Shown one piece after another: positions 1 through 7,247 of a DNA stretch of 41,436 nucleotides (position 1 is the stretch's first letter; every line of letters starts with the position of its first letter). A model generated the notes under the pieces. The model saw only the letters and a program-made list of their open reading frames with translations. It did not search any database and was not told where the DNA came from. Made by a program: the position numbers and the translations under genes. Where the stretch lies: contig JAJZWA010000007.1 of the NCBI GenBank assembly GCA_021846965.1, positions 39,204 to 80,639 on the forward strand, in the 5' to 3' direction. This DNA is from Pseudomonadota bacterium. GTDB taxonomy: Bacteria; Pseudomonadota; Gammaproteobacteria; Burkholderiales; Burkholderiaceae_C.

Positions 1-282
1 CTGCTCCGCCGAGGCATGGGCCTGTTCCAGCGCGCTGCCGATCTGCTCCAGCGCGGGAGTCAGGCGGCGCAGCAAGCGCTGACCCGCCTCGGTGGGCGCC
101 ACGCTGCGCGTCGTGCGGTGCAACAGGCGCACACCCAGGCCGATCTCGAGCCTGCGCACGGCCTCGCTGAGGCTGGATGCACTGGCTCCGCGCGCCCGCG
201 CAGCGTCACGAAATCCCCCGGCGCGCGCGACCGCGGCGAAGGCGCTGAGGTCGTCGAGTCGGGGTTCGAGCCGCGGATTCAT
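1..282 (-). CDS. LysR-family transcriptional regulator, N-terminal part (cut by window edge)
   Basis: The reverse strand from an ATG at 282 reads MNPRLEPRLDDLSAFAAVAR and continues with a classic LysR winged-helix: an ALA-rich recognition helix region (ASASSLSEAVRRLE), then LGVRLLHRTTRSVAPTEAG, the wing signature of the family. Only about 94 residues are in the window; the effector-binding domain lies to the left. LysR proteins usually control a divergently transcribed neighbour, and here the aldo/keto reductase starts 100 bp away on the other strand, so it is the likely target (inference). The inducer cannot be guessed from the DNA-binding domain. Confidence 0.9.
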   Translation of the reverse strand, partial: MNPRLEPRLDDLSAFAAVARAGGFRDAARARGASASSLSEAVRRLEIGLGVRLLHRTTRSVAPTEAGQRLLRRLTPALEQIGSALEQAHASAEQ

Positions 283-293
283 TGTTCGGTTTT

Positions 294-320
294 CCGTACA
301 GGCTGTTCATCTTAGTACGG
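294..320. promoter_or_regulatory. Inverted repeat in the LysR / aldo-keto reductase divergent promoter
   Basis: CCGTAC at 294-299 and GTACGG at 315-320 form a 6-bp inverted repeat with a 15-bp spacer, in the 100-bp gap between the divergent LysR and aldo/keto reductase genes. LysR regulators typically bind dyads in such gaps. Assignment as the LysR operator is inference. Confidence 0.4.
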
Positions 321-381
321 CTAGTCGAACACCGGGCAGGCTTCTAGAGTTTGCACATCGCCATCCACCAGGAAGCATCCC

Positions 382-1278
382 ATGACTCGACCGAATGCAC
401 CTTCCGATTCCCTGCGCTACCGCCTGGGCAGCCGCGACGTCCTGCGCATGGGCTACGGCGCCATGCAACTGGCCGGCCCCGGCGTGTTCGGCCCGCCCGC
501 CGACCCGCAGGCTGCGCTGGGCCTGCTGCGCGAGGTGATAGCCGCCGGCGTGGACCACATCGACACCAGCGACTTCTATGGCCCGCACATCACCAACCAG
601 CTGATCAAGGAGGCCCTTCACCCCTATGCCGACTCGCTGACCCTGGTCACCAAGGTCGGAGCACGCCGCGGGCTCGGCGGCTCCTGGAACCCGGCCTTCT
701 CGCCGGAGGAATTGCGCAGTGCGGTGCACGACAATCTGCGCAACCTGGGCCTGGAATGCCTGGAGGTGGTCAATCTGCGCCTGATGTTCGATCGGCATGG
801 CCCGGCCGAGGGCCCCATCGAGCAGCCGCTGCTGGTCCTGGAGCAGATGCGGCGCGAGGGCCTGTTGCGCCATATCGGCCTGAGCAACGCGACTCCCGCG
901 CAGGTGCGCCTGGCGCGTTCGATCACCGAGCTGGCCTGTGTGCAGAACCACTACAACCTCGCCCACCGGGACGACGATGCGCTGGTCGACGAACTGGCCG
1001 AGGCCGGCATCGCCTACGTGCCGTATTTCCCGCTGGGAGGCTTCACGCCCCTGCAGTCGAGCACCCTGACCGAGGTGGCGCGGGAACTGGAAGCCACTCC
1101 CATGCAGGTGGCTCTGGCCTGGCTGCTGCAGCGCTCGCCCAACATCCTGCTGATCCCGGGCACGGCTTCCAGCGCGCACCTGCGCGAGAACCTCGCCGCC
1201 TCCGGGCTTCGCCTGGATGCCGACAGCCTGCGACGGCTGGACGCCATCGCAGGCTCCGCAGGCCGTCAGAAGCTGTAG
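382..1278 (+). CDS. Aldo/keto reductase family oxidoreductase
   Basis: A 298-residue protein of normal length for the NADPH-dependent (alpha/beta)8-barrel aldo/keto reductases. The N-terminal region has the GYGAMQLAGPGVFGPP glycine/proline stretch, then HIDTSDFYG carrying the catalytic Asp and Tyr (D/Y of the D-Y-K-H tetrad), LVTKVG with the Lys, and RLMFD. HIGLSNAT and the C-terminal IPGTASSAHLREN match the cofactor-binding end. The start ATG at 382 follows AGGA by about seven bases. It resembles the YdbC type of oxidoreductase. The substrate is unknown, most likely a small carbonyl compound. Its last 13 bases overlap the convergent OmpW-like gene. Control by the divergent LysR protein is likely but inferred. 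Confidence 0.9.
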   Translation: MTRPNAPSDSLRYRLGSRDVLRMGYGAMQLAGPGVFGPPADPQAALGLLREVIAAGVDHIDTSDFYGPHITNQLIKEALHPYADSLTLVTKVGARRGLGGSWNPAFSPEELRSAVHDNLRNLGLECLEVVNLRLMFDRHGPAEGPIEQPLLVLEQMRREGLLRHIGLSNATPAQVRLARSITELACVQNHYNLAHRDDDALVDELAEAGIAYVPYFPLGGFTPLQSSTLTEVARELEATPMQVALAWLLQRSPNILLIPGTASSAHLRENLAASGLRLDADSLRRLDAIAGSAGRQKL

Positions 1279-2042
1279 CCCACCGCCAGGGTGTAGATCA
1301 CCGGGTGGAAGTTGATGTCCGTGCTGGACTGCGAGGTCACGATGCGCGGAGTCACCTGCGCGGGTGAGTAGGAGGTCACCGTCAGGGTGCTCTTGACGTC
1401 GGCGATGGCCACCGTGCCCACCACCGACCAGTGCTGGTCGATGTGGTAGGTCAGGCCCACGTGGGCCGCCGGGCCCCAGGAATCCGACAGGCTGAGCTCG
1501 GTGGGCCCCAGCGCGTTGGTCAGCGGGGTGAGCGCCTTGGTGTTGGCGAAGCGCGTGTAGTTCAGGCCGAGGCCGACGAAGGGGTCCCAGCGCGAGCGCG
1601 TGGTCATCGGGTGCCAGTTGAAGAACACGGTCGGCGACAGCACGTCCACGTCGGCGATGCGCGTTCCCGGGGAGATGCCCAGCAGCGCCCAGTTCGCCCC
1701 CTTCGCCGCGGTATGCACGGTGGGCGGCGCGCCCAGCGCCAGCTCCACGCTCCAGCGGTCGGTGATGTTGTGCACGAAGCCCAGGCCCAGCGTGGTGGCG
1801 TTGCCGATGTCCAGGTTCAGCCCGGGCGGGGTGTTCAGGCCGTGCAGGTCGCCCAGCGAGGCGTGGTTCTGCAGGTCGGCCACGCCGGCGTAGATGGTGT
1901 TCTCGCCGGCCCCTCCCAGGGTGTCGGCATGGGCGCAGGCGCCCGCGAAGGCGGCGCCCGCGACAAGCAGCGAGGCCGCGGCGGCGCGCAGGCCGGGCGA
2001 TGAAGCACGCGCGCCGGCGCGATCGGACAGTTGGCGGATCAT
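1266..2042 (-). CDS. OmpW family outer-membrane beta-barrel protein
   Basis: A 258-residue protein with a long basic N-terminus and a signal peptide ending near AHA/DT (about residue 39). The mature part matches OmpW: LGLGFVHNITDRWSVELALGAPPTVHT, then FFNWHPMTTRSRWDPFVGLGLNYTRF, SDSWGPAAHVGLTYHIDQHWSVVGTVAIADV, and a final aromatic residue in VGYSF, typical of barrels inserted by BAM. OmpW proteins form eight-stranded barrels thought to pass small hydrophobic molecules. The 3' end overlaps the convergent aldo/keto reductase by 13 bp. It lies 46 bp downstream of the GDSL lipoprotein gene on the same strand and may be co-transcribed with it. Confidence 0.9.
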   Translation of the reverse strand: MIRQLSDRAGARASSPGLRAAAASLLVAGAAFAGACAHADTLGGAGENTIYAGVADLQNHASLGDLHGLNTPPGLNLDIGNATTLGLGFVHNITDRWSVELALGAPPTVHTAAKGANWALLGISPGTRIADVDVLSPTVFFNWHPMTTRSRWDPFVGLGLNYTRFANTKALTPLTNALGPTELSLSDSWGPAAHVGLTYHIDQHWSVVGTVAIADVKSTLTVTSYSPAQVTPRIVTSQSSTDINFHPVIYTLAVGYSF

Positions 2043-2088
2043 GCGGGGAGTCTCCAGGAAGTTGGGACTGGAAAGCGTGCGGATGACG

Positions 2089-3318
2089 TCAGGACACCCA
2101 GCCGAAGCTTCGCAGCTCCGCCAGTGTGGCGTTGGCGATCACCTGGTATCCGGCCGGGGTCGGGTGCACGGTATCGGCGAACAGCCAGGAGCCCAGGTTG
2201 GACGTGCTCGCGCCGTAGGAGGTCGCGGGGGTGCCCACGTTGCACAGCAGCGAGGACTGCACCAAGGTGATGTTGCACCAGGGCGTGCTGACGTTGGTGA
2301 ACCCGAAGCTCGCGGGGCTGGCGATTTCCTGGTTGAGCAGCGCGAAACCGTCGATCATCTTCACCGGCTGGCCCTGCAGGTCGTTGAGCAGGCGCTGGTT
2401 GAACACCTGCACCAGGTTGGACAACAGGTAGCAGGCGGTCTGCGGGTTCTGGTTGTTGCAGGTGGTGCCGCCGGCAAGACTCTGGCCGAAGGGGGTCAGC
2501 GAGGAATCCGGCAGGGTGTAGACCATGACGTAGCGCCCGCCGTGGCTCAGGATGCTCTGGACCACGCCAGCCAGTTCGTCGGCGGCCACGCCCACGGTCG
2601 CCTGCGCCGTGGCCACCGCGGTGGCCTGCGGCACGCCCTGGCCCACCGCGGTCTGCACGGCACTGAGGGCCGTGAAGATGTCGTTGTTGCCCGCCAGCAC
2701 CGAGATCAGCTGCGAACTGTTGAAGGAGCCGAACTCGCCGAGGTAGTTCTGCAACTGCTGGGTGACCGGGAAGGTCAGCGCGCCGGTGCTGTGGCCGATT
2801 CCGTCGGGGTTGGCCACCATGGAGCCGCCCTGGGCGAAATCGGTGCAGTTCTCGGGGCTGCCGGCCGGCGCGGTATTGAAGCCGCAGGTTGCCGCGGCCT
2901 GCGAGACGGCCGGTCCCGCGGGCGTCACGAAGGTCGTCGTGCCGCCGGAGGTGTAGCCGACCACATTGGGCGTGAGGCTCAGGCCCAGGGTCTGGGCCAG
3001 GTCGCCGGTCCAGTTTCCGGTGGGTGCGCCGTTCACGGTGAACTGTCCGCCGCCGGCGTAGGGCAGGCTGAGCGGCGGGATCAGGGCGTGGTAGGTGCTC
3101 CAGGCCGCCAGCGTGTAGGCGCCGTCATCCGACAGGCTGTCGCCGAACACCACGAAATTCTTGAAGCCCCCGGTGGGCCCGGCGCTCGGCGCGGTGCTTG
3201 CCGCATTGACACTGGCCACCGTGGACAGCGACGGTGCGCTCGGATTGCCGCCGCCGCCGCAACCGGCCATCAGCAGCGCGGCGCCTGCGGCGACCGCGAA
3301 GGTAATTCCCCTGTTCAT
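2089..3318 (-). CDS. SGNH/GDSL-family esterase or lipase, lipoprotein
   Basis: A 409-residue protein. The signal peptide ends in the lipobox LMAGC (Cys about residue 20) followed by a glycine run, so it is predicted to be lipid-anchored. Block I is FGDSLSDDGAY with the nucleophile Ser near residue 61; block III is the Asn in AGNNDIF; block V is DTVHPTPAGYQ with Asp and His near 382 and 385. The catalytic set is therefore complete. There are two in-frame ATGs. The first, at 3324, sits directly against the GGAGAA ribosome site with no spacing, while the second, at 3318, is six bases away, so I chose 3318. The family hydrolyses lipid or polyester esters; the substrate here is unknown. Confidence 0.92.
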   Translation of the reverse strand: MNRGITFAVAAGAALLMAGCGGGGNPSAPSLSTVASVNAASTAPSAGPTGGFKNFVVFGDSLSDDGAYTLAAWSTYHALIPPLSLPYAGGGQFTVNGAPTGNWTGDLAQTLGLSLTPNVVGYTSGGTTTFVTPAGPAVSQAAATCGFNTAPAGSPENCTDFAQGGSMVANPDGIGHSTGALTFPVTQQLQNYLGEFGSFNSSQLISVLAGNNDIFTALSAVQTAVGQGVPQATAVATAQATVGVAADELAGVVQSILSHGGRYVMVYTLPDSSLTPFGQSLAGGTTCNNQNPQTACYLLSNLVQVFNQRLLNDLQGQPVKMIDGFALLNQEIASPASFGFTNVSTPWCNITLVQSSLLCNVGTPATSYGASTSNLGSWLFADTVHPTPAGYQVIANATLAELRSFGWVS

Positions 3319-3324
3319 TGACAT

Positions 3325-3330
3325 TTCTCC
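3325..3330 (-). promoter_or_regulatory. Ribosome-binding site that decides the GDSL gene start
   Basis: GGAGAA on the minus strand lies immediately before one ATG (3324) and six bases before the next in-frame ATG (3318). Only the second has workable spacing. Confidence 0.6.
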
Positions 3331-3351
3331 ATGGGAGAAGCAGAAGCACCG

Positions 3352-3373
3352 AAAAAAGAAACGACCGTTCGTT
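3352..3373 (-). promoter_or_regulatory. Dyad AACGACCGTTCGTT next to an A/T run upstream of the GDSL gene
   Basis: At 3360-3373 the plus strand reads AACGACCGTTCGTT, with 5-bp arms AACGA/TCGTT around CCGT. A run of six A lies at 3352-3357. On the minus strand this is a short dyad followed by TTCTTTTTT, 34 to 55 bases before the GDSL start codon. It could be an operator of the type bound by TetR-family repressors, or a weak leader hairpin with a U-tract. The rest of the gap 3374-3576 shows nothing I can name. Confidence 0.35.
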
Positions 3374-3576
3374 CCAATCCTGTTTCGGTTGCGACTCTAC
3401 GCTCGGGGACCGCGTTGCCATAAGTCGGGTTTTCCCGGGCAACTGTGACAAATACCTGCCCGCTGCCGCCGCAAGACCTGCAGGCGCAGAGTATCAGCGC
3501 ATGGGCGTGGCAGGCAGCTTGCCGGGGTCGATCCCGACACGCGCAACGGGGTACCCGACAGGTCTGGCCCGCGGTT

Positions 3577-3867
3577 TCAGAGGCCCTCGACGATCACCAC
3601 GGTTCTGCGGGCCGAACGCTTGCTGATGCCCAGCGCCTGCTGGTACTCGGGGGACTCGTAGAAGGCCCTCGCCTTCTCGACCGAGGGAAAGCGCACCACC
3701 ACCAGACGCGACGGGCTCCACAGCTCCGACTCCTTGAGGATCATGTCGCCTCCGCGCACCACGTACTCGCCTCCATGCTGCTCGGCCAGGGGTCGGGCCT
3801 TGCGCTTGTACTCCTCGTAGGCCTCGGGGTCGGTGAGCTGGGTGTCGGCGATCAGGTAGGCGGCCAT
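3577..3867 (-). CDS. DUF1330 domain protein
   Basis: A 96-residue protein covering a single DUF1330 domain, which has a dimeric alpha/beta ferredoxin-like fold. Matching features are the start MAAYLIADTQLTDPEAYEEY, the central GGEYVVRGGD, and the pattern VVVRFPSVEKARAFYESPEYQQAL near the C-terminus. The family is widespread, has no established reaction, and is often annotated simply as a conserved protein. It lies downstream of the SDR gene on the same strand with an 80-bp gap, so it may be the distal end of the lipid operon or have its own promoter. No signal peptide is seen. Confidence 0.88.
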   Translation of the reverse strand: MAAYLIADTQLTDPEAYEEYKRKARPLAEQHGGEYVVRGGDMILKESELWSPSRLVVVRFPSVEKARAFYESPEYQQALGISKRSARRTVVIVEGL

Positions 3868-3947
3868 GTCGGTTCTCGGGCTGGGAGGAGGGCTGGGGCG
3901 GCACGCTGCGCGACGCCCCGGCGCGGACTATAGACGCCAGGCGCCCC

Positions 3948-4709
3948 TCACAGCCCGGTGAAGCGCCGGACCACGCGGAACACCAGACCATCGGGCAGCA
4001 GGCGCAGCAGGCGCAGCCACAGGGTGAAGCGGCGCGGGAAGTGGATGTCGAAGCTCCCCCGCTCCCAACCCTGCAGCATGCGCGCGGCCGCCTGCTCGGG
4101 ACGCAGCAGGGCGGGCATGGCGAATGCATTGCCCGCCGTCAGCGGGGTGTCGACGAAGCCCGGATTGACCACGCTGACGCCGATGCCCAGGGGGCGCAGG
4201 TCCAGGTACAGGGTCTGCGCGAGGTTGATCAGCGCCGCCTTGGTCGGCCCATAGGCCAGCGCCTGCGGCAAGCCGCGCCAGCCGGCCACGCTGGACACCA
4301 GGCTGAGGTGCCCGCGCCCCTGCACGAGCAGGGGGGGCAACACGACGTCGAGCCAGCGCAATGCGCCACGGTAGTTGATCTCGTCGTGGTCCAGCGCGCT
4401 GGCGAGGTCGAAGTTCGTGGCGCGCTGGGGGGCATAGGTGCCGGCGCAGTAGACAACCAGGTCGAGTTGCCCGAACTCGACCCGCAGGCGATCGGCGGCG
4501 GCCGCCAGCGCGGCCTGGTCGCGCACGTCCAGCGGCAGCGCGAGGGCCCCCTGCAGGGCCGCCAGCGCCGAGGCATTGCGGGCGGAAACGGCCACGCGCG
4601 CGCCGCGCGCGAGCAGCTCGCGCGCCAGCGCCGCGCCGATGCCGCTGGAAGCGCCGACGATCCACACGCGCTGGGCCGACCAATCACGAATGCCGGGATT
4701 GCAGGCCAT
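3948..4709 (-). CDS. Short-chain dehydrogenase/reductase (SDR)
   Basis: A 253-residue classical SDR. The nucleotide-binding glycine motif GASSGIG is at 19-25, DVRD at 61-64, a YCAG variant of NNAG at 87-90, the catalytic Ser in LSLVSSVAG at 139/140, and YGPTK gives the catalytic Tyr153 and Lys157. The longer open frame extends 63 codons upstream into the DUF3833 gene, but the ATG at 4709 has GGAG about six bases before it and begins where SDR homology starts. This gene is 26 bp downstream of the DUF3833 gene and is the seventh member of the operon. SDRs of similar clusters in light or singlet-oxygen regulons have no proven substrate. A hydrophobic, Arg-rich C-terminus may favour membrane association (inference). 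Confidence 0.9.
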   Translation of the reverse strand: MACNPGIRDWSAQRVWIVGASSGIGAALARELLARGARVAVSARNASALAALQGALALPLDVRDQAALAAAADRLRVEFGQLDLVVYCAGTYAPQRATNFDLASALDHDEINYRGALRWLDVVLPPLLVQGRGHLSLVSSVAGWRGLPQALAYGPTKAALINLAQTLYLDLRPLGIGVSVVNPGFVDTPLTAGNAFAMPALLRPEQAAARMLQGWERGSFDIHFPRRFTLWLRLLRLLPDGLVFRVVRRFTGL

Positions 4710-4735
4710 CGGGGACTCCGAACGGGCGGGCGCCC

Positions 4736-5296
4736 TCAAGGTTTGTGGAAGGAGATGAAAATGCTGGCGACCCGGATGCCGAACTTGCTCATGTTGGTGC
4801 GGTTGAGCAACACATGCTTGTTCATCAGGTACATCCAGTCGTCCATATGCATGTCGTAGGTTCGTCCGTCCACCGGGAGCGCCAGCGTGTAGCTCCAATG
4901 GAAGGCGTTGCCCTCGGCATAGCCCGTGGCCGTGCCCACCACATCGCCGGCTTGGCCTTCATAGCGGCGCTGCGGCCCCGTGGAAGGCAGGCGGCGCAGG
5001 TGCCAGATGCGCTCGGAGCGCGTGCCGTCGCTGTACAGGAAATGTTCGGTCAGGGTGCCTTGGTCGCCCTTCCAGTCGCCGACCATGTCGACGTGGAAGC
5101 GTTTGACGACCTTGCCCGAGCGGTTGAACACGAGGCCGTCGGCGCTCAGCGGGCCGTTGAAATAGTTCTCCAGCGCGAGTTCGGGCTTCTGGCCCCGGTA
5201 GTCGGCCGGTGTCACGCTCGCGCAACCGGCCAGCATGCCGGCGGCCAGCAAGGTGCCCGCGGCAAGGCGCAGGGGCTTGTGCCAGGCGATCATCAT
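4736..5296 (-). CDS. DUF3833 family lipoprotein
   Basis: A 186-residue protein with a lipoprotein signal (LRLAAGTLLAAGMLAGC, lipid-modified Cys about residue 25). The mature domain matches DUF3833: YRGQKPELALENYFNGPL, GLVFNRSGKVVKRFHVDMVGDW, a predicted beta-rich core, and DDWMYLMNKHVLLNRTNMSKFG near the end, which is the family's most conserved stretch. The start ATG at 5296 is six bases after GAGGAG and overlaps the MFS stop codon by 4 bp (ATGA), so translation is probably coupled. It would sit in the inner or outer membrane facing the periplasm. The function is unknown; the family recurs beside SDR, CFA-like and DUF1365 genes. Confidence 0.88.
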   Translation of the reverse strand: MMIAWHKPLRLAAGTLLAAGMLAGCASVTPADYRGQKPELALENYFNGPLSADGLVFNRSGKVVKRFHVDMVGDWKGDQGTLTEHFLYSDGTRSERIWHLRRLPSTGPQRRYEGQAGDVVGTATGYAEGNAFHWSYTLALPVDGRTYDMHMDDWMYLMNKHVLLNRTNMSKFGIRVASIFISFHKP

Positions 5297-6621
5297 GCAT
5301 TTCTCCTCGTCGAGTCCAACAGGAACGCGGGGTCGCGCGCGGCGGGACGCATCCACCCGCGCCACAGCATCCACCCCGAAAGAAGCTTGAGCGCGCAGGG
5401 CAGCAGCGCGTAGGCGACCACCAGCGCCGGAAGCGCTCCCGTCGCCGGCGTGCCCGGGCGGTAGCCCAGCGCGGACAGCAGGGGAAGCGCCAGGCCCGCC
5501 GCCAGCGCCAGGGTGAACTTGGCCGCCAGGCTCCACAGGCCGAAATACGCGCCTTCGAGCCGGCCGCCGTGGCCCAGGCTGCGGATGAGGCCGGCCAGCA
5601 AGGCGGGCGGCACGATGAGGTCCGAGCCCAGCGCCAGGCCACAGGCGGCGCACAGCGCGGCGTAGCCGAGGCGCTGCCCGGGCTGCAGGGCGGCGGCCCA
5701 GGCAAAGCTGCCCACGGTGATGCCGATGCCGAACAGCCAGGTCGGCGCGGCGCCGAAACGCCGCACCGCGCGCAGCCACATCGGCACCCCGGCGGCGGCG
5801 CCGGCGAAGTACAGCAGCAGGTAGGCGCCGGCCCATTGCGGCGCACCGATGCGGTCGCGCACGAAGAACAACACCAGCGTGGCCGGGATCGAAGCCGCCA
5901 CGCCGCTGGTCACGTAGGTGGCGAGCAGGCTGCGGAAGGCCTGGTGGCGCAGAGGCTCCACGACGGCTCGCAGCCCGGCGATCGCGGATGGGCGAGGCGC
6001 GAACTGGCTCGGCAGCTCCACGCCCCGCAGCAAGACCAGCGCGAGAGCCAGGCTGAGTGCGAAGCCCAGGGTGAACACGCCGGCCCCACCCACCTGGGTC
6101 GCGGCGGCGGCCGCGAGCACTCCGCCCAGGCCCAGGGCCTCGCGCCAGGCGAACACGCGCGTGCGGGCGGCCTCGCCCTGCCCCAGCGCCGCCCCCCAGG
6201 CCTGGTGGGCGACGCCGGCCGCGGTGCCGCCGGCCTGGGCCAGCCACAGGGCCGCGACGAATGCCGCGGCGAAGGCCGCCGTGCCGACACCGCGCCCGAG
6301 CCAGTCGGGAAGCGCCATCAGCACGGCGAAGCCGGCGAGCGAGACCAGGCTGGAGGCGGCGATGAGTTCCCAGGCCCGCCGGCGCGCGAGCATGCGGTCG
6401 GCCAGCCGGCCCAGCGCAGGATCGACCAGGGCATCGGCCAGGCGCGCGCCGAGCAGCAGCGCGCCGAGCAGGCCGAGGGGCAGGCCATGCCGGGTCCCGT
6501 AATAGGCGGGCAGGAACACGTACAAGGGAAGCGCGACGAAGTTCAGCGGGAACTGGACCGCGCCGTAGCGCGCAAGAAGCGCGGGCGACGGATCCCGTGG
6601 ATCCTCGGACGAGGTGTTCAC
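5293..6621 (-). CDS. MFS transporter, GPH/sugar-cation symporter-like
   Basis: A 442-residue polytopic protein with about twelve hydrophobic segments. LADALVDPALGRLADR after TM2 is the loop signature of the glycoside-pentoside-hexuronide:cation group of MFS carriers. The start is GTG at 6621, which overlaps the stop of the upstream chalcone-isomerase-like gene by four bases (GTGA). Its own stop overlaps the DUF3833 start. MFS members of this type appear in similar lipid-modification clusters, where a sugar substrate seems unlikely; a lipid or fatty-acid-related cargo is inference. No internal break is seen. Confidence 0.88.
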   Translation of the reverse strand: MNTSSEDPRDPSPALLARYGAVQFPLNFVALPLYVFLPAYYGTRHGLPLGLLGALLLGARLADALVDPALGRLADRMLARRRAWELIAASSLVSLAGFAVLMALPDWLGRGVGTAAFAAAFVAALWLAQAGGTAAGVAHQAWGAALGQGEAARTRVFAWREALGLGGVLAAAAATQVGGAGVFTLGFALSLALALVLLRGVELPSQFAPRPSAIAGLRAVVEPLRHQAFRSLLATYVTSGVAASIPATLVLFFVRDRIGAPQWAGAYLLLYFAGAAAGVPMWLRAVRRFGAAPTWLFGIGITVGSFAWAAALQPGQRLGYAALCAACGLALGSDLIVPPALLAGLIRSLGHGGRLEGAYFGLWSLAAKFTLALAAGLALPLLSALGYRPGTPATGALPALVVAYALLPCALKLLSGWMLWRGWMRPAARDPAFLLDSTRRNA

Positions 6622-7247
6622 CGCGTGCCCTCCACACCGGCCAGCAAGGCACGGCGCAAGTCCGGCTCGCTGCTGCGCGGCGACAGCCAGATGGAGAAGA
6701 AGGCCTGGGCGAAATCCCGCCCCTCGATGGTTCCTATGGGCCGGTCGTCGAACAGGAAACGGGTACGCGCGCCCGCGGGCGCGCCGGGCAGGTACAGGCC
6801 GAGCAGCGTGTCGCCGGCGCGCACGTCGGGAAACACCTCGCGCATGCGCGCTCGCCAGTCCCGAAGCTGCGCCGGGCTGCCCAGGCCGAGACGGGCGATC
6901 AGCTCGGCCGACTTGTCGGCGATGTCGGCCCCGCGCAGGCTGCGGGCATAGCGCAGTTCCAGCGCGAAGGGCTGGGCGCCGAGATGGTCCGGGTCCAGCC
7001 CATGGGGGCCGACCCACAGCCAGGCACGATAGATGTCGAGGCCCCACCAGCGCAGCTCGGCACTGCCGCTCAGACGGGCGACGCCCAGCGCACGCTCCAC
7101 GGGGGCCGGCGCCCGGAGCGCCGCGTCGGCACGACACGGCGCCCAGGCGCAGGCCAGGCAGGCCGCGCCCGCGAGCAGCGCGACACGCCGCCCCCGCGAC
7201 TCAGGCGGGCCGGCGCAGGGTGAACTGGACGACGTCGATGCTGCCAT
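6618..7247 (-). CDS. Chalcone-isomerase-like periplasmic protein
   Basis: A 209-residue protein. After a basic leader, RRVALLAGAACLACAWAPCRADA forms a signal peptide with likely cleavage near residue 42. The mature part (LSGSAELRWWGLDIYRAWLWVG, LELRYARSLRGADIADKSAELI, DTLLGLYLPG, GRDFAQAFFSIWLSP) fits the bacterial chalcone isomerase-like family. Chalcone-isomerase-fold proteins include plant fatty-acid-binding proteins, so a lipid-binding role in this operon is plausible (inference). There is no ATG or GTG in frame after the CFA gene stop at 7201, so the only good start is ATG 7247, 47 bp inside the CFA gene. The 3' end overlaps the MFS gene by 4 bp. Confidence 0.85.
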   Translation of the reverse strand: MAASTSSSSPCAGPPESRGRRVALLAGAACLACAWAPCRADAALRAPAPVERALGVARLSGSAELRWWGLDIYRAWLWVGPHGLDPDHLGAQPFALELRYARSLRGADIADKSAELIARLGLGSPAQLRDWRARMREVFPDVRAGDTLLGLYLPGAPAGARTRFLFDDRPIGTIEGRDFAQAFFSIWLSPRSSEPDLRRALLAGVEGTR

